The position numbers and the translations under genes were made by a program. DNA of 64,000 nt from contig NZ_QQSV01000005.1 of the NCBI RefSeq assembly GCF_003351145.1, positions 62,001-126,000 on the forward strand, in the 5' to 3' direction. Below are positions 30,505 to 40,755 of the stretch, piece by piece (the stretch's first letter is position 1; every line of letters starts with the position of its first letter). The stretch comes from Meiothermus sp. QL-1 (GTDB taxonomy: Bacteria > Deinococcota > Deinococci > Deinococcales > Thermaceae). The notes beneath the pieces are model-generated. The model searched no databases, was not told where the DNA came from, and worked only from the letters and a program-made list of their open reading frames with translations.

Positions 30505-30981
30505 CTACTTAAGCCCAAGCTTGTTGCGGGCCTCCAACACCTGGGCCGCGGTCATGGTCTTGGCCCGCTGGGCCCTGACCTCAGCCGCGGTAAAGGGCTG
30601 CTGGCCGGCCGGGAACCTGTTGCCCCACTGGGTGGAGATGTGGTTCAGCAAAGCGGCAATGTCTTCATCCTTGAGCTGGGCGTAGGCCGGCATCACCCCT
30701 TGGTACCTCGTGCCCTTGATGGTGATGGGGCCCTGCAGGCCGTAGAGCATCACCTGGATCAGGTACTCCCGCCCTCCCCTAACCGCCAGAATCTCGGGGA
30801 TATGGCCGGCCAAAGGTGGGAACACCCCGGGCACACCGGCGCCGTTGGCCTGGTGGCAGCCCTGGCACTGGGCGTAGAGGGGCGTGGCCTGGGCCACAGC
30901 CGTTTGCGCGCTGAACAGATAGGTACCCAGGCCCAAGGCCAGGGCAGCCGACGTGAGTAGCAGGGAGAGTCTGCGCTTCAA
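30505..30981 (-). CDS. cycA: Cytochrome c552
   Basis: A 158-residue exported class I cytochrome c, close to Thermus cytochrome c552. It has a signal peptide (about residues 1-31), heme motif C-Q-G-C-H (39-43), PPLAGHIPEILAVRGGREYL, the Met ligand in Q-G-V-M-P-A-Y-A-Q-L, and the long C-terminal extension ending L-E-A-R-N-K-L-G-L-K that is special to the Thermus protein. It carries electrons from the bc complex to ba3/caa3 oxidases. TTG 30981 is chosen because GGAGGTG lies 6 nt upstream and the product then starts with a normal signal peptide; a GTG within the ribosome site is the alternative. Confidence 0.92.
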   Translation of the reverse strand: MKRRLSLLLTSAALALGLGTYLFSAQTAVAQATPLYAQCQGCHQANGAGVPGVFPPLAGHIPEILAVRGGREYLIQVMLYGLQGPITIKGTRYQGVMPAYAQLKDEDIAALLNHISTQWGNRFPAGQQPFTAAEVRAQRAKTMTAAQVLEARNKLGLK

Positions 30982-31049
30982 GTTGTTCACCTCCAGATAA
31001 ACAGTATGGCGCTTGGGTTCTTTTTGCAAGCGACTGACAGCTAGATTAA

Positions 31050-31077
31050 GGTTATCTAGCCGATAACCGCGGGTTAT
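31050..31077. repeat. Alternating GGTTAT/ATAACC repeats
   Basis: GGTTATC (31050-31056) and GATAACC (31062-31068) are a perfect 7-bp dyad. A third copy GGTTAT (31072-31077) pairs with ATAACC (31063-31068) across GCG. The cluster lies between the stop of yqhA and the start of cytochrome c552. It could be a regulator site for the cytochrome gene or a mutually exclusive hairpin pair; no T-run follows. Confidence 0.4.
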
Positions 31078-31553
31078 TTTTCCGGCTTATCCCGGGCCTG
31101 AACCAGCCAAAGAGCAGCCCCCAAGAGGGCCACCGCGCCGGCGTAGAAGAGGAAGTCCAGGGCCCCTTTGGGCGAGAATGCCAGGGCTTTTTCAAAGAAC
31201 TTGACCACCAGGATCATCATGATGACCTGGCCCAGCTTGGTCTTGAGGTCGTTGAGGCTCCTGACCACCAGCACATTGAGGCTACCTTTCATGGGGTTCA
31301 CCTCGGCGATGAAAAGCTCGTAAAGCCCAAGGGCAAAGATGATGAGCACCGAGGCCAGAAGGGCCAGGTCTACCGCCCCCACCATAAGCGGCAGGGCTTT
31401 CTCCACACTACCCGAGCTCAGGGCCTGCCAGACCTCGAGCCCGGTCTGCAGCGCGAAATACACCGCTCCGGCAAGCAGCCCTGCCACCGGTAGGAGCATC
31501 ACCCAGCGGGCCTGCCAGAGCAGGCTTTGGATGAGCTGCTCGATGCGACTCAA
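31074..31553 (-). CDS. yqhA: YqhA family (UPF0114) membrane protein
   Basis: A 159-residue protein with about four membrane helices. The UPF0114 features are an opening A-R-W-V-M-L-L-P-V helix, the G-L-Y-E-L-F-I segment, and R-S-L-N-D-L-K-T-K-L-G-Q-V followed by V-K-F-F-E. The family's function is unknown. A TTG start at 31553 overlaps the fba stop (TTGA), so it is translated as the last gene of the Calvin-cycle operon. That coupling suggests a role during autotrophic growth, but nothing in the sequence proves it. Confidence 0.82.
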   Translation of the reverse strand: MSRIEQLIQSLLWQARWVMLLPVAGLLAGAVYFALQTGLEVWQALSSGSVEKALPLMVGAVDLALLASVLIIFALGLYELFIAEVNPMKGSLNVLVVRSLNDLKTKLGQVIMMILVVKFFEKALAFSPKGALDFLFYAGAVALLGAALWLVQARDKPEK

Positions 31554-32473
31554 GCCCGTCCCACCGTGCCCATCAGCTCGAACTTTTCCTTGATAATCTG
31601 CTTCAAGTACTCCCGCCCCTTGCCCAGAAGCTTCCGGGGGTCGAACTCCCTGGGGTTGCCCATCACCACCTCGCGGATGCCAGCGGTGAAGGCCAGGCGC
31701 AGGTCGGTGTCAATGTTGATTTTGGCGATGCCGTTCGGAATAGCCCGGCGGATATCGTCGTCGTGGATGCCGGTGGGGTCGCCCAGATCAGCCCCGGTGG
31801 CGCTCATCTTGTCCTTGAGCCACTGCGGCACCCCCGAGGAGCCGTGCAGGACGAGGGGAATGGAAACCCGCGCGGCAATCTGCTCGAGCCGAGCATGGTC
31901 GATATAGGGCCGCCCCTTGCCCTTGTAGGCCCCATGCGAGGTGCCGATGGCGATGGCCAGGTAGTCGATTCCGGTGGCTTCCACAAAGCGCTCGGCCTCC
32001 TCGGGGTCGGTGAGGAAGGCGTCCTTGGCGTCCACCACGATGTTGTCCTCGATGCCCTGCAGGCGCCCCAGCTCAGCCTCCACGCTCACCCCCACCGCGT
32101 GCGCGGCCTCCACGCACTTTTTGGTCTCGCGCACGTTTTCTTCAAAGGGGTGGTGCGAGGCGTCAATCATCACGCTGGTAAACCCAGCGCGAAGGGCCTG
32201 CAGCACCATCTTGTAGTCGGCGCCGTGGTCGAGGTGCAGCACCACCGGCACGCTGACCCGGCTGGCCATGTCCTTGACCAGGTTGGCCAGGTTCTCCAAG
32301 CCCGCGTACTTCCGGGCCCCATCCGAGACCTGGATGAAGACCGGGGCCTTGAGGGCCTCGGCGGTCTCGAGGATGGCCTGGGTGATCTCTAGGTTGTTGG
32401 TGTTGAAGCTGGGCACGGCGTAGCCTTCGCGCCGCGCTTTGTTGAGGACGTCTTTACCTAGGGCCAACGGCAT
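31550..32473 (-). CDS. fba: Fructose-1,6-bisphosphate aldolase, class II
   Basis: A 307-residue zinc aldolase. Metal and catalytic motifs are L-H-L-D-H-G (His pair and catalytic Asp), [23 protein letters not shown] and K-I-N-I-D-T-D. The length and sequence fit the class IIB enzymes typified by Thermus. In the Calvin cycle it makes FBP and, in many organisms, sedoheptulose-1,7-bisphosphate. Its start overlaps the end of rpe by 20 nt, and its stop overlaps the yqhA start. It could serve glycolysis/gluconeogenesis as well. Confidence 0.95.
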   Translation of the reverse strand: MPLALGKDVLNKARREGYAVPSFNTNNLEITQAILETAEALKAPVFIQVSDGARKYAGLENLANLVKDMASRVSVPVVLHLDHGADYKMVLQALRAGFTSVMIDASHHPFEENVRETKKCVEAAHAVGVSVEAELGRLQGIEDNIVVDAKDAFLTDPEEAERFVEATGIDYLAIAIGTSHGAYKGKGRPYIDHARLEQIAARVSIPLVLHGSSGVPQWLKDKMSATGADLGDPTGIHDDDIRRAIPNGIAKINIDTDLRLAFTAGIREVVMGNPREFDPRKLLGKGREYLKQIIKEKFELMGTVGRA

Positions 32474-33128
32474 AGGCTTCTCCTAACAGCTTCTCCATAT
32501 TCTCGGCCACCGGCCGGTTGTTAAACAAGGCACTCCCCGCCACCACCACATCAGCCCCGGCCCGGTAGACCTCGGCCACGTTCTCGGGCTTGATGCCCCC
32601 GTCCACCTCAATCAGGCAGCCTGGATTCAGGTGCTCGCGCAACACGGCCAGCCGACGGATGCGCTCGGTACTGGCGGGAATGTACTTCTGCCCGCCAAAG
32701 CCGGGGTTCACACTCATGATGAGGGCCAGGTCGAGTTCGGGCAGGAGGGGCAGCAGGGCCTCCAGCGGCGTAGCCGGGTTGATGGCCAGCCCAGCCTTTT
32801 TGCCCAGTTCCTTGACCTGCTGCACCGCGCGGTGGGCGTGGGGGGTGGCCTCAGCGTGCACCGTGATCCAGTCCGCCCCAGCCTGGGCGAAGTCCTTCAG
32901 GTAGCGCTCCGGCTCCACAATCATCAGGTGCACGTCCAGCGGGAGCCGGGTAACCCTGCGAATGGCCTCCACCACCAAGGGCCCAAAGGTCAGGTTGGGC
33001 ACAAAGCGCCCGTCCATCACATCCAGGTGGATCCAGTCCACCCCCGCCGCCTCGGCCTCCTGAATCTGCTCGCCCAGCCGGGCGAAGTCGGCGGTGAGGA
33101 TGGAGGGCGCCACCCGCAGTTTAGGCAT
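32454..33128 (-). CDS. rpe: Ribulose-phosphate 3-epimerase
   Basis: A 224-residue TIM-barrel enzyme interconverting ribulose-5-P and xylulose-5-P. Signatures are [25 protein letters not shown] (metal His and Asp), [21 protein letters not shown], and E-V-D-G-G-I. It overlaps prk by 8 nt and fba by 20 nt, placing it inside the Calvin-cycle operon where it regenerates ribulose-5-P for phosphoribulokinase. Confidence 0.96.
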   Translation of the reverse strand: MPKLRVAPSILTADFARLGEQIQEAEAAGVDWIHLDVMDGRFVPNLTFGPLVVEAIRRVTRLPLDVHLMIVEPERYLKDFAQAGADWITVHAEATPHAHRAVQQVKELGKKAGLAINPATPLEALLPLLPELDLALIMSVNPGFGGQKYIPASTERIRRLAVLREHLNPGCLIEVDGGIKPENVAEVYRAGADVVVAGSALFNNRPVAENMEKLLGEAYAVGPR

Positions 33129-34089
33129 AGGCCAGGGCTCCTTTTTGAATGGCCTGCTCGCGCATATGTACTAGATAATATGCGATGACGAGCTGGGTGA
33201 GGGCCAGGGGGTAGCTCTGGCCGCCCTTGTCCCAGAAGGTGCCGATGAGTTCGGGGTTGAAGTGCTCGGCATGGGGGCCCAACTGCTCCCAGATGAGCCG
33301 CTCAAAGACCGCTGCCCGTTCAGGCTCGAGGCCCCCCGAGATGTCCAGGATGTCGGCCTCCTTGCGGGCCTCGAGGCGGATCACCGCTGGCTCGTCCTCG
33401 AAGGCCGAGTGCAGCACCTCGGTCAGGTCGAGCCGGGGCAGGCTGCGCCGGAGAGTGATGCGCACCGAAAGGCTGCTGGGCTTCTCGGGGTCGTAGCCCG
33501 GCGGCCGGTAGAAGCGCACCACCATGTCTGCGTGCTCCTTCTGCGGCCAGATGTAGGCCTTGGAGTCGGGCATACGCCGCTCGATGTCAGCCACCACCTG
33601 CTCGGGGGTGTAGCCCCGCTTGGCCACATCGCGCTTGATCTTCCACTCCCTGCGCAGGTCTTCCTCGGGGTCAAGGTAGACCTTCAGGTGGTAGCGGTCG
33701 CGCATGCGCTCCGAGTAAAGGGTGAGCAGGCCCTCGAGCACCACCGCCCGGGGAATAAGTCGGTTGCCGTCCTGGATAGCCCGGGGCGGGGGCACGTACA
33801 CCGGGGGGTCGAAGGTGCCGGTGGAGTGGTTGTAAACCGGCTTCAAAATGGGCTCCCCCATGGCCAACAGCCGCACGTGCTGCTCCATGATGTCCATGTA
33901 GTTGCACTCGGGGTTGAGGGGGGTGATCTGGAGCTCAGCCCGCTGCTTGCGGTCGTACTTGTGGTAGTCGTCCACGCAGATGTTGGTGGTGCGCTCCTGG
34001 CCCAGCAAGCGGGCGATCCCGCTGCTTATGGTGGTCTTCCCCACCCCCGAGTCGCCGGCGATGCCAAGCATAAAGGGCCTATGCGGCAT
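33121..34089 (-). CDS. prk: Phosphoribulokinase (cyanobacterial/plant class)
   Basis: A 322-residue kinase making ribulose-1,5-bisphosphate. The P-loop [12 protein letters not shown], the segment [25 protein letters not shown] and [10 protein letters not shown] with the following K-I-K-R-D are class II features seen in cyanobacteria, plants and archaea. The proteobacterial class I enzyme has a uridine kinase-like T-G-S-S-G-A-G loop. The N-terminal regulatory cysteine pair of plant PRK is absent. ATG 34089 has an AGGAGG site and overlaps the cbbX stop by 11 nt. It is a diagnostic enzyme of the Calvin cycle. Confidence 0.94.
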   Translation of the reverse strand: MPHRPFMLGIAGDSGVGKTTISSGIARLLGQERTTNICVDDYHKYDRKQRAELQITPLNPECNYMDIMEQHVRLLAMGEPILKPVYNHSTGTFDPPVYVPPPRAIQDGNRLIPRAVVLEGLLTLYSERMRDRYHLKVYLDPEEDLRREWKIKRDVAKRGYTPEQVVADIERRMPDSKAYIWPQKEHADMVVRFYRPPGYDPEKPSSLSVRITLRRSLPRLDLTEVLHSAFEDEPAVIRLEARKEADILDISGGLEPERAAVFERLIWEQLGPHAEHFNPELIGTFWDKGGQSYPLALTQLVIAYYLVHMREQAIQKGALAYA

Positions 34090-34990
34090 CCTGGCCTCCT
34101 TTCTCCAGCTCTTCGCACTCCCGGAAGACCTCGCTGGCCCGGATATCCTCCTCGGCAATACGGCGCAGATCGTCGGGGGTCACCTGGCCCGCCCGCTCAA
34201 ACAGCCGTTTGGCCTGGCGCAGCTTGAAACGGTCAATGGCGTTGCGAATGCTACGGGCGTTGGCGAAGTTGGGCAACCGCCTGCGGCAGCGCACGTAATC
34301 CACGAAGGCCCGCTCGGCGGCCTCGTCCAGGTAGTAGTTCTGCTCGGCAATCATGAGCTTGCCGATGGCCACCAGCTCCTCCTCGGTGTAGTCGGGGAAG
34401 CGGATGTGGTGGGCGATGCGCGAGCGCATCCCGGGGTTGAGCGAGAAGAACTGCTCCATCTTGTCCTCGTAGCCGGCCAGGATCACCACCAGGTCCTCGC
34501 GCTGGTTTTCCATTACCTGGAGCAGAATCTCGATGGTCTCCTGGCCGTAGTCCCGCTCATTCTCGGCCCGGTAAAGGCTGTAGGCCTCGTCGATGAACAA
34601 GACCCCCCCCATGGCCCGCTTCAGCACTTCCTTGGTCTTGGGGGCGGTATGGCCGATGTACTGGCCCACCAGGTCGTCGCGGCTGGCCACCACCAGATGT
34701 TCACGCCGAATGTAGCCCAGCCGGTTTAGGATGGTGGCCATGCGCATGGCCACGGTGGTCTTGCCGGTGCCAGGGTTGCCGGTAAAGGCCATGTGCAAGA
34801 CCGGACGGGTGGCCACCAGGCCCAGCTCCCGCCGCAGCTTATCCACCACCAGGTAGGCCGCAATCTCGTGGATGCGGGTCTTGACCGGTGCCAAGCCCAC
34901 CAGCTCCCGGTCGAGGCGCTCCAGCACCTCGGGCACGCCGGTCTCCTGCAACAAGGCCTTTAGGTCGGTGGTGCTTACAGTCTCGGTCAT
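34079..34990 (-). CDS. cbbX: Red-type RuBisCO activase CbbX
   Basis: A 303-residue AAA+ ATPase that pulls on the C-terminus of red-type RuBisCO large subunits to release inhibitory sugar phosphates. It has Walker [10 protein letters not shown] (about 71-79), the pore loop Y-I-G-H-T-A-P-K-T, Walker [11 protein letters not shown], and the arginine-rich G-M-R-S-R-I sensor region. ATG 34990 is preferred because AAGGAA lies 5-8 nt upstream; a GTG at 34996 is the alternative. It follows cbbS after a strong hairpin and overlaps prk. Confidence 0.96.
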   Translation of the reverse strand: MTETVSTTDLKALLQETGVPEVLERLDRELVGLAPVKTRIHEIAAYLVVDKLRRELGLVATRPVLHMAFTGNPGTGKTTVAMRMATILNRLGYIRREHLVVASRDDLVGQYIGHTAPKTKEVLKRAMGGVLFIDEAYSLYRAENERDYGQETIEILLQVMENQREDLVVILAGYEDKMEQFFSLNPGMRSRIAHHIRFPDYTEEELVAIGKLMIAEQNYYLDEAAERAFVDYVRCRRRLPNFANARSIRNAIDRFKLRQAKRLFERAGQVTPDDLRRIAEEDIRASEVFRECEELEKGGQDAA

Positions 34991-35011
34991 GGGCACTTCC
35001 TTTTAGGACAA

Positions 35012-35041
35012 CCCGCCCCCAGCCAGGGGCCGAGGGGCGGG
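35012..35041 (-). terminator. Intercistronic hairpin between cbbS and cbbX
   Basis: Perfect 8-bp GC stem, CCCGCCCC (35012-35019) and GGGGCGGG (35034-35041), around 14 bases that can fold further. Only a weak T-rich stretch follows on the minus strand. It probably protects cbbLS mRNA or partly terminates, giving more RuBisCO than downstream enzymes. Confidence 0.55.
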
Positions 35042-35051
35042 CCGGAGGGGG

Positions 35052-35474
35052 CTAGTAACGCTCTCCCGAGGGCTTATCGGTCACATAGGGCTCGAGGCCG
35101 TACTTCTGCACCCGCCCATCCGACCAGACCATGCGCTTCAGGCGGAAGCCAGGGTCGTCCTGGGTGGGCCGGTGGGCGATGAAGCTCACCCGCTGGGCCT
35201 GCCACATGGGGCTGGGGTCGTAGCCGTTGATCTTGATGTAGTGCTTGGGGAAGGCCTCGCGGCACTTCTTGAACTCGTACATGGCCGCCGCCGGGTCCTC
35301 CAGGTCGAACATGGGCAGGCCCCACATGTTCCAGTAGATGTTGTAGGGGTTGGGGTCGTCGGTGTACTCAATCGAGACCGCCCAGCCGTTCTGGATGATG
35401 TAGCGGATCTGCTTTTCGATCTGCTCGTCGGTAAGGTCTGGGAGGAAGGAAAAAGTCCCCTGATGGATGCGCAT
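35052..35474 (-). CDS. cbbS: RuBisCO small subunit, red type
   Basis: A 140-residue form I small subunit. The N-terminus M-R-I-H-Q-G-T-F-S-F-L-P-D-L-T-D-E-Q-I, the segment Y-W-N-M-W-G-L-P-M-F-D-L, and a C-terminal extension ending P-S-G-E-R-Y are marks of the red-like (IC/ID) lineage, whose extension forms a beta-barrel in the holoenzyme. ATG 35474 has an AGGAGG site 5 nt upstream. It begins 11 nt after cbbL; together they form the L8S8 enzyme. Confidence 0.96.
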   Translation of the reverse strand: MRIHQGTFSFLPDLTDEQIEKQIRYIIQNGWAVSIEYTDDPNPYNIYWNMWGLPMFDLEDPAAAMYEFKKCREAFPKHYIKINGYDPSPMWQAQRVSFIAHRPTQDDPGFRLKRMVWSDGRVQKYGLEPYVTDKPSGERY

Positions 35475-35485
35475 GATTGCCTCCT

Positions 35486-37938
<2,453 letters not shown>

Positions 37939-37961
37939 CCATCACCTCCTTTGGTGAGTTC

Positions 37962-37990
37962 AGCGTAGGTGCTCGTGACAAATAGCGCAA
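37962..37990 (-). promoter_or_regulatory. Promoter of the Calvin-cycle operon
   Basis: Minus-strand -35 TTGCGC (37990-37985), 17-bp spacer, -10 TACGCT (37967-37962), 24 bp before the glpX start. The match is moderate, as expected of an activator-dependent promoter. Confidence 0.55.
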
Positions 37991-37996
37991 GTTTGT
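37978..37996. promoter_or_regulatory. Candidate CbbR binding site
   Basis: ACAAA (37978-37982) and TTTGT (37992-37996) form an inverted repeat spaced by 9 bp over the -35 region of the cbb operon. The next 25 bp toward cbbR are AT-rich with repeated AAGTTT. LysR proteins usually bind such divergent intergenic dyads. The element is short, so assignment is tentative. Confidence 0.4.
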
Positions 37997-38011
37997 TTTG
38001 AAAGTTTTTGA

Positions 38012-38017
38012 TAAACT
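38012..38017 (+). promoter_or_regulatory. -10 box of probable leaderless promoter for cbbR
   Basis: TAAACT ends 6 nt before ATG 38024, with no ribosome site. The box lies within the same AT-rich region that should bind CbbR, so autoregulation is likely. Confidence 0.45.
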
Positions 38018-38023
38018 GGTCTT

Positions 38024-38917
38024 ATGCTTGAGCGCCGCCCCTTCCCCAACCCCCAGTCGCTGCGGGTGTTCCTAAGCGTGGTGCAGGAGGGCAGCGTGGG
38101 CCGCGCAGCCCTAAGCCTGGGCATGACCCAGCCCGGGGTAAGCCAACACATCCGGGCCCTCGAGGCCCAGCTCGGCCACACCCTTTTCCACCGCCAGGGC
38201 CGCCGACTGGTGCTGACCAAGACCGGCCAGGACCTGCTGCCCGAGGCCAAACGGGCCGTGCAGGCCCTGGAGGAGTTCATGCAGGCCGCCCAGGCCCTCG
38301 AGCGCTTAGAACGAGGGCGGGTGGAGATAGGCGCCGCCACCACCATGGCGGTCTACGTGCTGCCTCGCTACCTCACCGAGTTCAAGCGGCTTTACCCCGA
38401 AATCCGGGTCAAGCTGGAAAGCGGCAGCTCCGAACGGCTTACCCAGCGGCTCTTGCAGGGGGAGATCGAGCTTGCAGTGGTGGAGTCGGTGGAGCACCTG
38501 GAGGGCTTTGAGCGCACCCTCTTCTACGAGGACGAGCTGGTGGTCATCGTGCCCCCCGAGCACCCCTGGGCCAAAAAAGAAGACATTAATCCCGAGCAGT
38601 TAGTCGAAGTCCCGCTTATCGTGCGGGACCCCAACGCCATGACCTACCGGGTGCTGGGCTCGGCCCTGGAACAGGCCGGGCTGGAGATCAACCCGGTCTT
38701 CTACACCGACAACCACGAGGTGACCAAACGGCTGGTGCTCGAGGGGGCCGGGGTGGGCATCGTCTCCAGCGTGGTGGTGCGGCCCAACGTAAAGGTGGGC
38801 AACCTGCGGGCCTTGCGCATCCGGGGAATGGAGCTCAGGCGGCTTTTCTGGCTCATCTACCCCGCCCAAGCCGGCAACCCCGCGGCCGAGGCCTTGCGGG
38901 CCATGCTGACCTCCTGA
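38024..38917 (+). CDS. cbbR: LysR-family regulator CbbR
   Basis: A 297-residue LysR regulator. The N-terminal winged helix (residues about 6-65) contains G-S-V-G-R-A-A-L-S-L-G-M-T-Q-P-G-V-S-Q-H-I-R with the linker helix after it. The C-terminal two-lobed effector domain begins with V-E-I-G-A-A-T-T-M-A-V-Y. It is transcribed divergently from the Calvin-cycle operon with an 85-bp shared region, the standard arrangement for CbbR. The family senses RuBP, PEP or NADPH in other bacteria; the effector here is unknown. Confidence 0.88.
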   Translation: MLERRPFPNPQSLRVFLSVVQEGSVGRAALSLGMTQPGVSQHIRALEAQLGHTLFHRQGRRLVLTKTGQDLLPEAKRAVQALEEFMQAAQALERLERGRVEIGAATTMAVYVLPRYLTEFKRLYPEIRVKLESGSSERLTQRLLQGEIELAVVESVEHLEGFERTLFYEDELVVIVPPEHPWAKKEDINPEQLVEVPLIVRDPNAMTYRVLGSALEQAGLEINPVFYTDNHEVTKRLVLEGAGVGIVSSVVVRPNVKVGNLRALRIRGMELRRLFWLIYPAQAGNPAAEALRAMLTS

Positions 38918-38919
38918 GA

Positions 38920-40617
38920 CTAGGGCAGATTGACCGCGCTAATCCGGTTTTCCAGAAGGGACCCCGCGGGTCGTCCGGCGGCCTCCATGGCCTGCAGGTA
39001 GGCTTGGAGGGCGTCCAGGTCGAGCGGCCCCCCCACGCGCTCGGTGCCCTCGCGCAGCACGGTGAAGTTATCCCCTCCCTCGGCCAGGAAGCTGTTGACC
39101 GTCACCCGGTAGCGCCCATCGGGCAGAAGCTCCTGTCCGTTGAGGCGGATGCTGAGGACCCGCTCGCCCTTGGGCCGGCGGGCATCCCAGGTGTAGCTGA
39201 AGCCCTGCGAGACCTGCAGGATGCGGTTGCGGCCCGGCTCGGGGTTGTCGAACTGCTGCTCGAGCAGGGCCCTGATCTGAGTCCCGGTGAGGGTCATCAC
39301 CACCAGGGTGTTGCCAAAAGGCTGCACGGTGAAGAGGTCCCCGTAGGTGACGGTGCGGTTCGGGCTGGGGTTCGGGGGCAGGTCGGCCCGGATTCCCCCA
39401 GGGTTCATGAAGGCCACCACCGCGCCCCCTTTGGCCGGGTCGCGGGTGGCCGCGAGCTGCGCATCGGCAATCAGGTTGCCCAGGGCGCTCTCCCCTGCGG
39501 GGCTGGCCTCGCGCCTGATCTGCTCAACCGCCAGCCGGGCCACCGGCTGGTTGGCGATGGGGTCGGCGATGGCCCGGGCCTGGTTCACCAAGGCGGTCAT
39601 CTCGGGGTCCTTGGCCAGCCGGGCCGCATCCACCACCAGGTTGGCCGCGCGGGCCGCTACCACATCCCGGGTCCTTGGGTCGATGCTGAGGTCGATCTGG
39701 GTCAGAAGCCGCCCGTTGGCATCGGCCTGGGTCACCAGCCGCCCATCCACCCGGCACAGGTAGCCCCGGTGGGTGTGGCCCGAGACCACCACGTCCACCG
39801 CACGGTCCAGCCGGCGCACGATGTCTACGATGGGGCCGCTGAGCGATGTGCAGTTGGGCTCGTCGAAGGGTTCCCGTGCGAACCCTCCCTCGTGCACCAG
39901 GGCCACGATGGCTTCGACCCCCCGCGCCCGGATCTCGGGGATTACCCGGTTGATGGCCTCGGCCTCATCGGTGAAATCCAGGCCGGCTATCCCGCTGGGC
40001 GGAACGATGCTGGGGGTACCCCGAAGCACCGCGCCCACAAAAGCCACCTCCACCCCACCCACCCGCTGCACCACGTAGGGGGGGAAGAGGGGCCGGCCCG
40101 TGGCCCTGTCCAGCACGTTGGCGGCGATGTAGGGGAACCGGGCCCCCTCATAGGTCCCGAGCCGGCAGGCCCGGCTGGGGTCGTAGGCCTCCTGGCAACC
40201 GCCGCGCTGGATGCGCTGGAGTTCCTTGAGGCCCTTGTCGAACTCATGGTTGCCCAAAGCACTCACCGCCATGCCCATCCGGTTGAGGGCCATAATGGTG
40301 GGCTCATCGGCCAGGAGGGCCGAGATGAGGGGGGTGGCCCCGATCAGGTCACCCGCCCCCACGAAGACGGTGTGGGGGTTCCGCGCCCGCATCTCTTTGA
40401 CCAGGGTGGCCAGGGCCTCCACCCCCCCGGCCTGGATGCTCACCCGGCGGCTGCGGTCGTTTGGGTCGGGGACGCTAAAGTTTTGGGGCAACAAGGCCCC
40501 GTGCAGGTCGTTTATAGCCAAAACCGTAACCGTGAGGGTCTGGCCCTGGCCAAGCACGAAAACCAGGGCCACCAGCGCTAAAAAGAGCGGGAGCACTGCC
40601 ATCCAAACACGCCGCAT
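38920..40617 (-). CDS. Exported 5'-nucleotidase/2',3'-cyclic phosphodiesterase family protein
   Basis: A 565-residue UshA-like enzyme. A signal peptide (about 1-25, ending V-L-G-Q-G-Q) precedes a metallophosphoesterase domain with I-N-D-L-H-G, the segment F-V-G-A-G-D-L-I-G, G-N-H-E-F-D and S-G-H-T-H-R-G. The C-terminal nucleotidase domain has A-F-M-N-P-G-G-I-R-A-D, YGDLFTVQPFGNTLV and L-A-E-G-G-D-N-F. It hydrolyses extracellular nucleotides for phosphate and nucleoside uptake. ATG 40617 is preceded by GGAGGAGGG. It is convergent with cbbR. Confidence 0.92.
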   Translation of the reverse strand: MRRVWMAVLPLFLALVALVFVLGQGQTLTVTVLAINDLHGALLPQNFSVPDPNDRSRRVSIQAGGVEALATLVKEMRARNPHTVFVGAGDLIGATPLISALLADEPTIMALNRMGMAVSALGNHEFDKGLKELQRIQRGGCQEAYDPSRACRLGTYEGARFPYIAANVLDRATGRPLFPPYVVQRVGGVEVAFVGAVLRGTPSIVPPSGIAGLDFTDEAEAINRVIPEIRARGVEAIVALVHEGGFAREPFDEPNCTSLSGPIVDIVRRLDRAVDVVVSGHTHRGYLCRVDGRLVTQADANGRLLTQIDLSIDPRTRDVVAARAANLVVDAARLAKDPEMTALVNQARAIADPIANQPVARLAVEQIRREASPAGESALGNLIADAQLAATRDPAKGGAVVAFMNPGGIRADLPPNPSPNRTVTYGDLFTVQPFGNTLVVMTLTGTQIRALLEQQFDNPEPGRNRILQVSQGFSYTWDARRPKGERVLSIRLNGQELLPDGRYRVTVNSFLAEGGDNFTVLREGTERVGGPLDLDALQAYLQAMEAAGRPAGSLLENRISAVNLP

Positions 40618-40755
40618 TTCATACCCTCCTCCATGCGAGGATAAGGCCCCCACGTCAGGCCTCGGTAGGGACGGCTTCGTAACCCAGGCCCTTGAACCCC
40701 AGGGCAGCAATATTTACCCTTTTTGTAAGGTAATCAGAAAAGCAGGAGGTGCAGC

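Noticed and set aside
30485-31073. The two inverted-repeat regions around cytochrome c552 as insertion-sequence ends
   Set aside because: No transposase and no target duplication; one is a clear T-tailed terminator and the other a short repeat cluster.
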